The translations under genes were made by a program, and so were the position numbers. A DNA stretch of 49,406 nt, from NCBI GenBank assembly GCA_900763875.1, contig CAAFLX010000006.1, positions 1-49,406 on the forward strand. Reading direction: 5' to 3'. The notes below the pieces were generated by a model. The model was not told where the DNA came from. It did no database searches and saw only the letters and a list, made by a program, of their open reading frames with translations. Below are positions 9,123 through 16,711 of the stretch, piece by piece (within the stretch, counting starts at the first letter, position 1; each line of letters starts with the position of its first letter). Source of the DNA: Clostridia bacterium. Lineage in GTDB: Bacteria > Bacillota > Clostridia > Christensenellales > CAG-917.

Positions 9123-9159
9123 AATTTTCTCCTATCAATAGGTGTTTATAAAGCACGCA

Positions 9160-9187
9160 TACGCACGCGTACGTTCATATATATGAA
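9160..9187 (-). promoter_or_regulatory. Candidate operator in the transporter leader
   Basis: Two palindromes lie at and just downstream of the expected transcription start: TTCATATATATGAA (9174-9187, perfect 14 bp) and TACGC-AC-GCGTA (9160-9171). The second resembles a palindrome in the promoter of the other sugar carrier (42022-42037). Confidence 0.45.
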
Positions 9188-9190
9188 TAT

Positions 9191-9219
9191 ATTATAGTTT
9201 ATAAAAACCCGATTGTAAA
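9191..9219 (-). promoter_or_regulatory. Promoter of the MFS sugar transporter
   Basis: On the reverse strand TTTACA (9214-9219), 17-base spacer, TATAAT (9191-9196). Confidence 0.7.
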
Positions 9220-9310
9220 TACTCAAAATTGACGGAAAATCAAAAAAATCCGCCGTCAAATCGCAAGATGGTAAAAAGCAGAGAAAAAAATATCGATATA
9301 TTCGATTTTG

Positions 9311-9913
9311 TTATTGAGGAATAAAGCCGTAGCACAGCATACCCACGGCGGCGGAGATGACGATAATCCAAATCGGTTGCAAACTTTTGCCCTTGATTTT
9401 TATCAGCGAAATCGCAAAAAGGAAGATGAAAAGGCACGTTCCTATGACGTCGAATTGCACGGGTTCGTTTGAAAGTACGCTTGAAATGCCGAATAGGGTG
9501 GACAAAACAAAGCTCACAAACACGGCAAGCAACAAGCCCGTGACGGTGGAGCGAACGTAGGCAAATACGTTTTGCACGGCAGGTTTTTTGATGAAGTTTG
9601 AAAAGGCAAGCGCAATGAGCGTGATTATCACAAGCGAGGGGAGCACCACGCCGAACGTTGCGCAAATCGCGCCGAGTATGCTTTGTCCCACGCCCGTCGA
9701 TTGCAACACCGACACTCCCGTATATGTTGCTATGTTGACGGCAAACGGGCCGGGAGTGCTCTCTGAAATCGCGATAAACGATTGCACCTCGTCAAGTGTG
9801 AGCCAACCGCGCTCCACCACTTCTTGGCTTATCATAGGAATCATTGCCTGACCGCCTCCGATTGTGAAAAGCCCTATCTTGAAAAACGTCCAAAAGAGTT
9901 GAAGATATATCAT
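9311..9913 (-). CDS. chrA: Chromate-transporter-family half protein (second gene)
   Basis: 200-residue membrane protein of the CHR family, one six-helix half of the ChrA fold. The N-terminal FKIGLFTIGGGQAMIPMI motif and the AISESTPGPFAVNIATY signature at about residues 48-64 are diagnostic. Family members move oxyanions such as chromate; the physiological substrate in gut anaerobes is unknown. Its start codon overlaps the stop of the upstream homologue by 4 bases (ATGA), so the two halves are translationally coupled and probably form a heterodimer in place of the fused two-domain ChrA. Confidence 0.88.
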   Translation of the reverse strand: MIYLQLFWTFFKIGLFTIGGGQAMIPMISQEVVERGWLTLDEVQSFIAISESTPGPFAVNIATYTGVSVLQSTGVGQSILGAICATFGVVLPSLVIITLIALAFSNFIKKPAVQNVFAYVRSTVTGLLLAVFVSFVLSTLFGISSVLSNEPVQFDVIGTCLFIFLFAISLIKIKGKSLQPIWIIVISAAVGMLCYGFIPQ

Positions 9914-10677
9914 TCTATCTTGCCCTCCTTGCTGTTTTTCGTGTTGCGCGTTGCAAGTACAATTTGCTTGTCCGTTTGCATATCTAGGGTTTTATCGGTC
10001 AAAATCGGCTGATAAAGTGTGTTTTCACGCACATATTCGTCCTTTTCAAGAGTGCGGCCAATGCGCTCGTTGAAGTATTCGCAAGTGCCGACCGAGTGTA
10101 AAATCTTCTTGTCGTACACCCTCTTTATCGCACCCGCAACGCACGCGATTATTATTGAGGCAAGTATGATGTAAATCACCCTTACGCTCGTCAAAAGCAC
10201 AAGCAAAAACGAGGCAATCATAAGTGAAAAAGATATGACGTTTTTGCGCATATCCTTGAAAAAAGTGAACACGGCTTTTGCAATGAGCACCAGCACGCCG
10301 ACGCGTATGCTCTTGAAAAAGTAGCCTGCCCACACGTTGTCCTTGACAAGCTCGATGACATAGCTGAGCGCAACTATGACGACAAGCGAGGGTATCACAA
10401 CTCCAAGCGTTGCCACAATGCCGCCAAGCACGCCGCACTTTTTCACACCGATATATGTTGCCGTGTTTATGGCGATAGGCCCGGGGGTGCTTTCGGCAAT
10501 GGCAAAGATGTCTGCAAGCTCGTCGTGAGTTATCCACTTTTGCTTTTTGACAAGCTCCGCCTCGATGAGCGACAGCATTGCATATCCGCCCCCAAACGAA
10601 AAAAGACCTATTTTGAAAAATATGCCAAAGAGTTTGAGGAGAGTGGATAGGTATTGTTTTGCGCCTTTATTTTTCAT
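9910..10677 (-). CDS. chrA: Chromate-transporter-family half protein (first gene)
   Basis: 255-residue homologue of its downstream partner, with FKIGLFSFGGGYAMLSLI near the N-terminus and AIAESTPGPIAINTATY at about residues 59-75. It has a longer C-terminal tail of about 60 mostly polar residues. I place the start at the ATG ending at 10677; the open frame runs on upstream, but that extension is antisense to the radical-SAM gene and lacks family similarity. No strong Shine-Dalgarno is visible. The stop overlaps the next start by 4 bases. The gene is divergent from the radical-SAM gene, 93 bp apart. Confidence 0.87.
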   Translation of the reverse strand: MKNKGAKQYLSTLLKLFGIFFKIGLFSFGGGYAMLSLIEAELVKKQKWITHDELADIFAIAESTPGPIAINTATYIGVKKCGVLGGIVATLGVVIPSLVVIVALSYVIELVKDNVWAGYFFKSIRVGVLVLIAKAVFTFFKDMRKNVISFSLMIASFLLVLLTSVRVIYIILASIIIACVAGAIKRVYDKKILHSVGTCEYFNERIGRTLEKDEYVRENTLYQPILTDKTLDMQTDKQIVLATRNTKNSKEGKIE

Positions 10678-10736
10678 TGTTTCGCCAAAGAAAAGTATAT
10701 CACCGCCACCGAGGATTGTAAAGTGTGCAAAAACCT

Positions 10737-10764
10737 TTGCCAAACCGCAAAGTCGTGCTAAAAT
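10737..10764 (+). promoter_or_regulatory. Promoter of the radical-SAM activase, leaderless layout
   Basis: TTGCCA (10737-10742), 16-base spacer, TAAAAT (10759-10764). Only 6 bases separate the -10 box from ATG 10771. Confidence 0.6.
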
Positions 10765-10770
10765 ATAACT

Positions 10771-11466
10771 ATGATACTTTGCGGATACGAAAAATTTTCT
10801 ATGGTAGACTTCGACGGAGCAATCGCTTGCACCGTCTTTACGGGCGGTTGCAATTTCCGCTGTTCGTTTTGTCACAACGCCGCGCTCGTGGTTGGCAACG
10901 TCAAGGCACAACAAATCGACGAGAGCGAAGTTTTTGATTACCTTCAAAAGCGTAAAGGGCTTGTTGACGCCGTGTGCGTGACGGGCGGTGAGCCGACTCT
11001 GCAACCTGACCTTTGCGACTTTTTGGCAAAGGTGAGAGGCATGGGCTATGCCACCAAGCTCGACACCAACGGCTTGCGTCCCGACGTCCTCAAAGAGGTT
11101 TTGGACAACAAGCTCGTAGATTACGTTGCAATGGACGTCAAAAACAGCCCCGAAAAATACGCTCACACCGTCGGCGTTCACAATGTCGATATGGGCAAAA
11201 TTTTGCAAAGCATGCAAATGCTCAAGCAGAGTGGCATCGATTTCGAGTTTCGCACAACCCTCATCAAAGAGTTCCACACCCAAGGCGATATGCAAAAAAT
11301 CGCCCACCTCGTTTCGGGCGCGCCTCGTTATTTCATTCAAAAATACAACGACAACGACGGTTGCATCGCCCACGGCTATACCCCCGTCGATAAGCCCACT
11401 GCCGAAAGTTATCTAGGATATTTTGAGGGGAAGGTTGGTTTGGTATCCCTTCGCGGCTACAAATAA
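10771..11466 (+). CDS. Radical-SAM activating protein of the anaerobic ribonucleotide reductase type (NrdG2-like)
   Basis: 231 residues. Cys27, Cys31 and Cys34 in CNFRCSFC form the CxxxCxxC site for the SAM-bound [4Fe-4S] cluster; GGEPTLQ near residue 72 contributes to SAM binding. The N-terminus through TVFTGGCNFRC matches the NrdG2 subfamily, annotated as activating a glycyl-radical enzyme such as class III ribonucleotide reductase. No such reductase is in the window, so the partner is unproven. ATG 10771 fits the family's N-terminus although no ribosome-binding site precedes it; with the -10 box 6 bases away the message is probably leaderless. Its 3' end runs into element C2. Confidence 0.85.
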   Translation: MILCGYEKFSMVDFDGAIACTVFTGGCNFRCSFCHNAALVVGNVKAQQIDESEVFDYLQKRKGLVDAVCVTGGEPTLQPDLCDFLAKVRGMGYATKLDTNGLRPDVLKEVLDNKLVDYVAMDVKNSPEKYAHTVGVHNVDMGKILQSMQMLKQSGIDFEFRTTLIKEFHTQGDMQKIAHLVSGAPRYFIQKYNDNDGCIAHGYTPVDKPTAESYLGYFEGKVGLVSLRGYK

Positions 11467-11590
11467 AACCGCGCTAAATCGCGCCTAACATCGTCAGAGG
11501 CATCCGCCTGTCAACTCATGTACGCAATGTACATTAGGGTTGCCATTCGGATGCCTCTTCCTTGTTATCCATCGATTTATCGCGGTTTTA
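11464..11590 (+). repeat. Family-C 3'-end element, copy C2
   Basis: Outer arms TAAAACCGCGcTAAATCG with CGATTTAtCGCGGTTTTA (18 nt, one mismatch); the first TAA is the stop codon of the radical-SAM gene. Inner stem GAGGCATCCG/CGGATGCCTC is perfect (11497-11557). Apex ATGTAC-gcaat-GTACAT inside a CAAC/GTTG collar. Conserved CTAACATCGTCA precedes and TTCCTTGTTATCCATC follows the inner stem. Confidence 0.85.
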
Positions 11591-11599
11591 TGACAAAAA

Positions 11600-11910
11600 A
11601 CGTTTGGCGAATAACTGCGTCTATTGCTCAAACGGCGTTGCGGTTATGGCAATTGCCTCAAATGTCATTCAGAGGAGCAAAGCGACGTGGGAATCCCCTA
11701 AATAGAAATGAAAACCCAGTGGCGGTTGCCACTGACCGCACTTGTTCTCGCAATCACTAACCGCGCAAACACTCTTCACTCTCAAAATGAGAAGGACAAA
11801 AACTCGAACCACAATTCCGTACGAGTGCTTGCTTGGTGATGCGCGCTCCTGTCTGTTTGGTTGCAACCTTCCTTGTTCATCATCCAAATATCGCAGTTTT
11901 TATGACAACA
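11600..11910 (+). repeat. Second C element interrupted by a D + B composite
   Basis: TTTGGCGAATAACTGCGTC (a C-type 5' half) is followed by the D motif (11623-11652), a GTGGGAATCCCC block, and family-B copy B3 (about 11730-11845, ending GTGCTTGCTTGGTG). Then CTTCCTTGTTCATCATCC and GCAGTTTTTATGACA (11870-11905) restore a C-type 3' half. The flank TTTTATGACA occurs on both sides (11585-11594 and 11887-11906 region), which looks like an element inserted into or recombined within a C element. No gene. Confidence 0.65.
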
Positions 11911-11923
11911 AAAAATATGTGTA

Positions 11924-11983
11924 GAAATCTCGCCCGACAACTCGTTTGCGTCTTGTAAATGAGTTGTCGGGCAAGGAGACTTC
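11924..11983 (-). terminator. Rubrerythrin 3' hairpin
   Basis: On the reverse strand GCCCGACAACTC pairs with GAGTTGTCGGGC over 12 bp, extended by GAAGTCTC/GAGATTTC. It starts 2 bases after the rubrerythrin stop. Confidence 0.65.
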
Positions 11984-11985
11984 GG

Positions 11986-12579
11986 TTATTTGCCCAATAG
12001 CGGGTGTTTTACGTTTACGAAGCCTTGAGCGGCATTGCAAAGAGGGCACTTCTCCCACGCCTCTTTTTCGGTTGATTCAAATCCGCAACCCGAGCAACGC
12101 CAAGTGACTGCCTTGTCTTTTTTGTATAGGGAGTTTGATTTGAGTTGTTCGTGCAAGTTGGCAAAGATTTTTTTGTGTTGTTTTTCAACGTCGGCAATCA
12201 TTTTGAAAGTGTTTGCAATATCGTCAAAGCCTTCTGCGCGCGCGGTTTTTTCAAAGGATTTGTACATCTTGATTTCGCTGTCGTGATCCTCGGCGGCAAG
12301 GGCGAAGTTGTCGGTCAAGTCCCATTTTTCCTTGAATGGAAAACTTGCGTCTATTTTGATGCTGTCGATTTGCTCTTTGCTCGACTGCTGAATAATGGTG
12401 TACAAAATTCGGGCGTGGTTAAACTCGTTGTACACGATTTTGTCCACAACTTCGGCAAGCGCGTTGTAGCCTTGGTTTCTTGCGCCGTATTCGACAAATT
12501 TGTATCGAATGTGCGCTTGCGTTTCGACGGCGAACGCCCGTGCGAGGTTTTGATAGGTTTTGCTCTGTTGAAGTTCCAT
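11986..12579 (-). CDS. rbr: Rubrerythrin
   Basis: 197 residues. A ferritin-like four-helix diiron domain (residues about 1-145, with conserved Glu and ExxH pairs such as EFNHAR and EKQHKK) is followed by a rubredoxin-like [Fe(SCys)4] domain, CSGCGFE and CPLCNAA near residues 160-180. It reduces hydrogen peroxide with electrons from reduced rubredoxin or similar carriers, a standard oxygen defence in anaerobes. AAGGAGATATCA just before ATG (12579) fixes the start; the 9-residue upstream extension lacks support. It is divergent from the Mrp gene. No clear PerR box was found in the 192-bp gap. Confidence 0.93.
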   Translation of the reverse strand: MELQQSKTYQNLARAFAVETQAHIRYKFVEYGARNQGYNALAEVVDKIVYNEFNHARILYTIIQQSSKEQIDSIKIDASFPFKEKWDLTDNFALAAEDHDSEIKMYKSFEKTARAEGFDDIANTFKMIADVEKQHKKIFANLHEQLKSNSLYKKDKAVTWRCSGCGFESTEKEAWEKCPLCNAAQGFVNVKHPLLGK

Positions 12580-12771
12580 TGATATCTCCTTTTTGGTTTT
12601 TGCCAAGATTATTGCAAAACGAGCGCATTTTTATTCGTTTGAAAGAGGAGAAAACCGCCGAGCGGTGAATAATTGTCAATTTTTGCCCAAAAGACTTTTA
12701 ATACGCGCGCGAAAGTGGTATCATCATACCGAGAATAAAAGTTTTGCAAGTCTTTTGCAAAGGAGATCTAT

Positions 12772-13581
12772 ATGAGCGATTGCAATCACGATTGCGGTTC
12801 TTGCTCCAAGGACTGCGCATCAAGAATCCCGTATGAAAAGCAAAATCCGCTTTCCAATGTGAAAAAAGTCATCGGCATCGTCAGCGGAAAGGGCGGCGTC
12901 GGCAAATCTTTGGTGACGTCACTGCTTGCTGTCGGAAAGGCGAGAGAGGGCAAAAACGTTGCGATTTTGGACGCCGACATCACCGGCCCGTCCATTCCGC
13001 GCGCGTTTGGCATAAGAGGTATGGTCGAGGGCGATTCCAACGGAATTTATCCTCGTCGAAGCAATTCGGGCATCAAAGTCGTGTCCTCCAACCTCTTGCT
13101 CGACGACGAAACCGACCCCGTCATTTGGCGCGGCCCTGTGATTGCGGGCATGGTCAAGCAGTTTTGGACGGACGTTGTGTGGGGCGACGTAGACTTCATG
13201 TTTGTGGATATGCCTCCGGGAACGGGCGATGTGCCTCTTACGGTGTTTCAGTCTATCAAACTTGACGGCATAATCATCGTCACATCTCCGCAAGACCTCG
13301 TGTCAATGATTGTTGAAAAAGCCGTGAAAATGGCAAACAAAATGAATATTCGCATCTACGGCGTGGTTGAGAATATGAGCTATATCGTATGCCCCGACTG
13401 CGGCAAGCACATCGAGATTTTCGGGTCGGGACAGATTGACAAAGTAGCAAAAGATTTCGACCTCAAAGTGCTTGGCAAACTGCCTATGGACAAAAACGTT
13501 GCGCTTGCTGTTGACAACGGCGACGTTGAAAGTGTGAGTGCGGACGGACTCAAAGACGCTCTTGCCGAGATTGAAAAATGA
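12772..13581 (+). CDS. mrp: Mrp/NBP35-type P-loop ATPase, Fe-S cluster carrier
   Basis: 269 residues. The N-terminus is Cys-rich (Cys4, 8, 11, 15 in a CxxxCxxCxxxC pattern, as in NBP35). A deviant Walker A, GKGGVGKS, lies near residue 43, MPPGTGD (switch region) near 147, and CPDCGKH near 207 supplies the bridging cysteines of the dimer's [4Fe-4S] site. It binds and hands over Fe-S clusters to apoproteins, fitting a window with many Fe-S enzymes. AAAGGAG precedes the ATG. The C-GCAxxG-C-C protein follows after a terminator-like structure. Confidence 0.92.
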   Translation: MSDCNHDCGSCSKDCASRIPYEKQNPLSNVKKVIGIVSGKGGVGKSLVTSLLAVGKAREGKNVAILDADITGPSIPRAFGIRGMVEGDSNGIYPRRSNSGIKVVSSNLLLDDETDPVIWRGPVIAGMVKQFWTDVVWGDVDFMFVDMPPGTGDVPLTVFQSIKLDGIIIVTSPQDLVSMIVEKAVKMANKMNIRIYGVVENMSYIVCPDCGKHIEIFGSGQIDKVAKDFDLKVLGKLPMDKNVALAVDNGDVESVSADGLKDALAEIEK

Positions 13582-13583
13582 CG

Positions 13584-13654
13584 AAAAAGCGTGGTTTTAT
13601 GCAAAAATACGTGTGAAAAAACACGCAAAAAACGCATAAAAAACACGCTTTTTT
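13584..13654 (+). terminator. Branched terminator after mrp
   Basis: Outer arms AAAAAGCGTG/CACGCTTTTT, a second pairing TTATGC/GCATAA and an inner GTGT/ACAC. T-rich 3' arm. It starts 2 bases after the stop. Confidence 0.7.
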
Positions 13655-13696
13655 GCAATGCAAATCGACAAAAATCGACACAAAACGAGGTGAATT

Positions 13697-14167
13697 ATGA
13701 CAAGAAGAGAAATGGCTGAAAAGTATTTTGTTGACGGCTACAGTTGCGCCCAAGCGGTTGTCAAAACCTTTGCCGACATAACGGGGTTTGACGGCGAGCA
13801 AGCAATGCGCCTTTGCGCGTCCTTTGGCGGAGGTATGGGCAGGCTCAGAGAAGTGTGTGGCGCAGTGAGCGGAATGTTTATCGTCGAGGGGCTTTTGGAG
13901 GGATATTTCGACCCGACCGCAGACGACGCTCAAGCCCAAAAAGCCGAGCATTACAAGCGTATTCAAGAGCTTGCCAAACGATTCAAAGAGCGCAATTTCT
14001 CGATTGTGTGCCGTGAACTTTTGGGTGCACGCGCGGCAAGCACCAATCCCACTCCCGACGCTCGCACACCCGAATACTATCGCACGCGCCCATGCGCAAG
14101 AATGTGCGGAGATGCCGCCGAAGTGCTTGAACAGTTTTTGAAAGAGCGTGGCATAATACAACAATAA
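13697..14167 (+). CDS. C-GCAxxG-C-C family redox protein
   Basis: 156 residues of the small family defined by a conserved cysteine pattern (C-GCAxxG-C-C): YSCAQAVV near residue 17, LCASFGGGMGRLREVCGAVSG near 44-64, VCRELLG near 108 and RPCARMCGDAAEVLE near 132. The cysteines are thought to bind a cofactor or metal and act in redox or thiol chemistry; the biochemical function is unknown. Mostly helical and soluble, no signal peptide. GAGGTG precedes the ATG. It stands between mrp and an MGMT-like gene, so an Fe-S or redox link is possible but unproven. Confidence 0.87.
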   Translation: MTRREMAEKYFVDGYSCAQAVVKTFADITGFDGEQAMRLCASFGGGMGRLREVCGAVSGMFIVEGLLEGYFDPTADDAQAQKAEHYKRIQELAKRFKERNFSIVCRELLGARAASTNPTPDARTPEYYRTRPCARMCGDAAEVLEQFLKERGIIQQ

Positions 14168-14174
14168 ATCACAC

Positions 14175-14222
14175 AAACGGCAGTTTATATCGGTGCAATG
14201 AGCATATAAACTGCCGTTTTTG
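14175..14222 (+). terminator. Strong intrinsic terminator
   Basis: Perfect 16-bp stem AAACGGCAGTTTATAT / ATATAAACTGCCGTTT with a 13-base loop, followed by T's. Overlaps the upstream side of the next gene's promoter. Confidence 0.85.
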
Positions 14223-14236
14223 TCTATATTTGCACT

Positions 14237-14554
14237 ATGAGTTTTTACGACGTCGTATATGAACAAGTGAAGAAAATACCAAGCGGAAAGGTGGCAACCT
14301 ACGGGCAAATCGCCTGTCTTTGCGGCTCGCCCAAAGCCTCGCGCGCCGTGGGCTATGCCTTGCACTTCAACCCCGACCCTGAAAACATCCCGTGTTTTAG
14401 GGTGGTCAATCGCTTTGGCAGATGCGCTCCCGCATTCGCCTTTGGCGGAGCGGATGTGCAAGCAAATCTTTTGCGTGCCGACGGCATCGAAGTTGACAAA
14501 GACGGCTATGTCGATTTGTCCAAATACCTTTGGGACGGCAAGCCCCTAAAGTGA
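14237..14554 (+). CDS. MGMT-like alkyltransferase-domain protein with PCFR active site
   Basis: 105 residues, the isolated C-terminal DNA-binding domain of O6-methylguanine-DNA methyltransferase, as in small alkyltransferase-like proteins. The helix-turn-helix segment TYGQIACLCGSPKASRAVGYAL is intact. The active-site motif, normally PCHR, is PCFR (Pro52, Cys53, Phe54, Arg55): the acceptor Cys is kept but the His that activates it is replaced. True ATL proteins usually have Trp in place of Cys, so this is an intermediate case; it may bind alkylated guanine with weak or no transfer. No Shine-Dalgarno; TATATT at 14225-14230 is 6 bases before ATG, a leaderless layout. Confidence 0.85.
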   Translation: MSFYDVVYEQVKKIPSGKVATYGQIACLCGSPKASRAVGYALHFNPDPENIPCFRVVNRFGRCAPAFAFGGADVQANLLRADGIEVDKDGYVDLSKYLWDGKPLK

Positions 14555-14747
14555 GCGTTGCAAGATTCGCTTTTAGCTTTTGGGACGGCAAGCCTTGAAA
14601 GAAGTGGTGAAAGATTTCGTACTTTTTTTGAATTGTGCTTTTAACTTTTGCAATTCGAGCCAAATCGGCACTCGGTGGCATTTGCTGTTGAGTTGCACCC
14701 GCAAACCAATTTGAAAATCAAAACTTGACGTAAATGAAAAAGGCATA

Positions 14748-14774
14748 AAAAACCGCCGAAAATCGGCGGTTTTT
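14748..14774. terminator. Bidirectional terminator
   Basis: AAAAACCGCCGA and TCGGCGGTTTTT form a 12-bp stem with loop AAA, symmetric A/T runs. It lies between converging genes. Confidence 0.85.
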
Positions 14775-14781
14775 CAATGAT

Positions 14782-14845
14782 TTTTTGCTGTGTTTTTGCT
14801 GTGTTTTTGCTGTGTTTTTGCTGTGTTTTTGCTGTGTTTTTGCTG
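14782..14845. repeat. 11-bp tandem repeat TTTTTGCTGTG
   Basis: Five complete exact units and a partial sixth with an 11-bp period, close to one helical turn, between the bidirectional terminator and the end of the phosphoglucomutase gene. The Cys/Phe-rich frame through it is a translation artefact. Confidence 0.9.
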
Positions 14846-14911
14846 TTTTTATGTGAGTTTTATGTTGTTTTTTATGCTGTTTTTATTCTTTTATGTTTTC
14901 AAAAACGGCAT

Positions 14912-16654
14912 TTATTTCACAAGGTTTTCCATGTGAGCAATGTATGCCTCTGCGGTGGCGGTTGCGGCGGATTGTGTGGGCTTGCTTGTTGCCACATAAA
15001 ATTTGAGTTTAGGCTCTGTGCCGCTCGGGCGCACGCAAATCCAATCGCCGTTTTCAAGATGGAGTTTGAAAGCGTTGGTTTTTGGCAAGTCGATATCCTC
15101 TACCGTGCCGTCCGCATACGTCTTTTTGCCCAAGACAAAATCGCTTTGCGCAAGAACTTTTGTGCCTGCAATCTCGCTGAATTTGGTTGCGCGGATTTCT
15201 TGCATAATATCCGCCATTTTTTGCATGCCGTCCAGTCCGCCGAAGGTGATCGAGCGCGCCTTTTCGACGTAGGAGCCAAATTGTTTGTACAAATCTTGCA
15301 ACACGTCGTAGATGCGCTTGCCCACGGAGTCGAAATAGCAAATCATCTCTGCAAACATCATACTTGCAACGACAGCGTCCTTATCTCTTGCGTGCGTTCC
15401 GACGAGAGAGCCGTAGCTTTCCTCGAAACCGAAAAGGTAGGTGTACTCGCCGCTTTGCTCCCATTCCTTGATTTTTTCACCGATGAATTTAAATCCTGTG
15501 AGTACGTCAAAGGTTGTCACGCCATAGCTTGTTGCAAGCGCGCGAGCAAGCTCGGTTGTGACGATAGTTTTGACGAGCGCGCCGTTTGAGGGGAGAGTGC
15601 CGCTTTGTTTTTTGCGAAGGAATATGTAGTTTGCAAGCAACACGCCGATTTGGTTGCCGTTGAGTAGCACGAATTTGCCCTCGTCGTTGCGGATTGCGAT
15701 GCCCATTCTGTCGGCGTCGGGGTCTGTGCCGATGACGACGTCGCTGCCGATTTTGTCAGCAAGCTCAACGCCGAGGCGCAAGGTGTCCGCCTCTTCGGGG
15801 TTGGGCACGCGCACGGTTGAAAACTCGGTGTCGGGGAGTGCTTGCTCCTTGACGACGTTGACGGTGATGCCCATTCTCGATAGGATTGTGGTGACGGGCA
15901 TATAGCCGCTGCCGTGAATGGGGGTGTATACGATTTTGACGTTTTTGCCGAACTTCTCAACGGCGTCGGGGGAGAGTGAAAGACGGCTGATTGCATCGAA
16001 ATATGCGTTGTCAACGCTCTTGCCGATGACGGTGATAAAGGGGTGAACCTTTTGGTTGTCAAGCCCTTTGATGTTGTCCGCTGTCAAATCGACGTTTGCC
16101 TCGTCAATGCCGAAATAAGGGGTTTTGTCGATAAATTCGACCACTTTATCCGTCGATTCGGGCGACATCTGCGCTCCGTCCTCGCCGTAAACTTTGTAGC
16201 CGTTGTAGATTTTGGGATTGTGCGAAGCGGTTATCATAACGCCTGCAATCGCTCCCAAGTGCCTGATTGCAAACGAGCACATCGGCACGGGATGCACGGC
16301 GTCGAAAAGGTAGGCGTTGACGCCGTTTTGGGCAAGCACTTTTGCCACCTCGATTGAAAACTCGCTTGAAAAGCGGCGGGTGTCGTAGGATATGACAACG
16401 CCTCTTTGCATAGCCTCGTTGCCAAGGGTTTTGATATAGTCGGCAAGACCTTTGGTTGCGCGTCTGACGGTGAAGACGTTCATTCTGTTCGTGCCAAGGT
16501 CAAGTACGCCGCGCATACCTGCCGTGCCGAACTGCAAGGGACAGAAGAACATTTCTTTTTTTTCTTCTTCCGAAAGTGACAAAAGGCGAGCCTTTTCGTC
16601 TTGCGTCAGCTCGTCGCTTTGAAGCCATTGCTCAAAATTTTTCTCGTAATCCAT
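14912..16654 (-). CDS. Alpha-phosphoglucomutase / phosphomannomutase
   Basis: 580 residues, long (PgcA/Pgm2-like) member of the alpha-D-phosphohexomutase superfamily. TASHNPK near residue 140 holds the phosphoserine, DPDADRMG near 314 the Mg-binding aspartates, EESYGS near 415 the sugar-specificity loop and RPSGTEPKLKFY near 550 the phosphate-binding loop. It interconverts glucose-1-phosphate and glucose-6-phosphate, linking GlgP and GlgA to glycolysis. AAAAGGAG precedes ATG 16654; the upstream in-frame extension overlaps its own promoter. It follows the VanW gene by 39 bp on the same strand but has a near-consensus promoter of its own inside the VanW 3' end. Confidence 0.93.
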   Translation of the reverse strand: MDYEKNFEQWLQSDELTQDEKARLLSLSEEEKKEMFFCPLQFGTAGMRGVLDLGTNRMNVFTVRRATKGLADYIKTLGNEAMQRGVVISYDTRRFSSEFSIEVAKVLAQNGVNAYLFDAVHPVPMCSFAIRHLGAIAGVMITASHNPKIYNGYKVYGEDGAQMSPESTDKVVEFIDKTPYFGIDEANVDLTADNIKGLDNQKVHPFITVIGKSVDNAYFDAISRLSLSPDAVEKFGKNVKIVYTPIHGSGYMPVTTILSRMGITVNVVKEQALPDTEFSTVRVPNPEEADTLRLGVELADKIGSDVVIGTDPDADRMGIAIRNDEGKFVLLNGNQIGVLLANYIFLRKKQSGTLPSNGALVKTIVTTELARALATSYGVTTFDVLTGFKFIGEKIKEWEQSGEYTYLFGFEESYGSLVGTHARDKDAVVASMMFAEMICYFDSVGKRIYDVLQDLYKQFGSYVEKARSITFGGLDGMQKMADIMQEIRATKFSEIAGTKVLAQSDFVLGKKTYADGTVEDIDLPKTNAFKLHLENGDWICVRPSGTEPKLKFYVATSKPTQSAATATAEAYIAHMENLVK

Positions 16655-16681
16655 ATTGAGTGCTCCTTTTTTGATGAACAA

Positions 16682-16711
16682 ATTATACCGCCATTACGGC
16701 GCGTCTGTCAA
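16682..16711 (-). promoter_or_regulatory. Promoter of phosphoglucomutase
   Basis: On the reverse strand TTGACA (16706-16711), 18-base spacer, TATAAT (16682-16687): consensus hexamers. Confidence 0.8.

Noticed and set aside
10678..11373. 5' extension of the first chromate-transporter gene
   Set aside because: The frame stays open into the antisense of the radical-SAM gene, but the CHR family begins at the ATG ending at 10677.
14777..14910. Cys/Phe-rich small protein reading through the 11-bp tandem repeat
   Set aside because: It is a translation of TTTTTGCTGTG units and lies antisense to the end of phosphoglucomutase.
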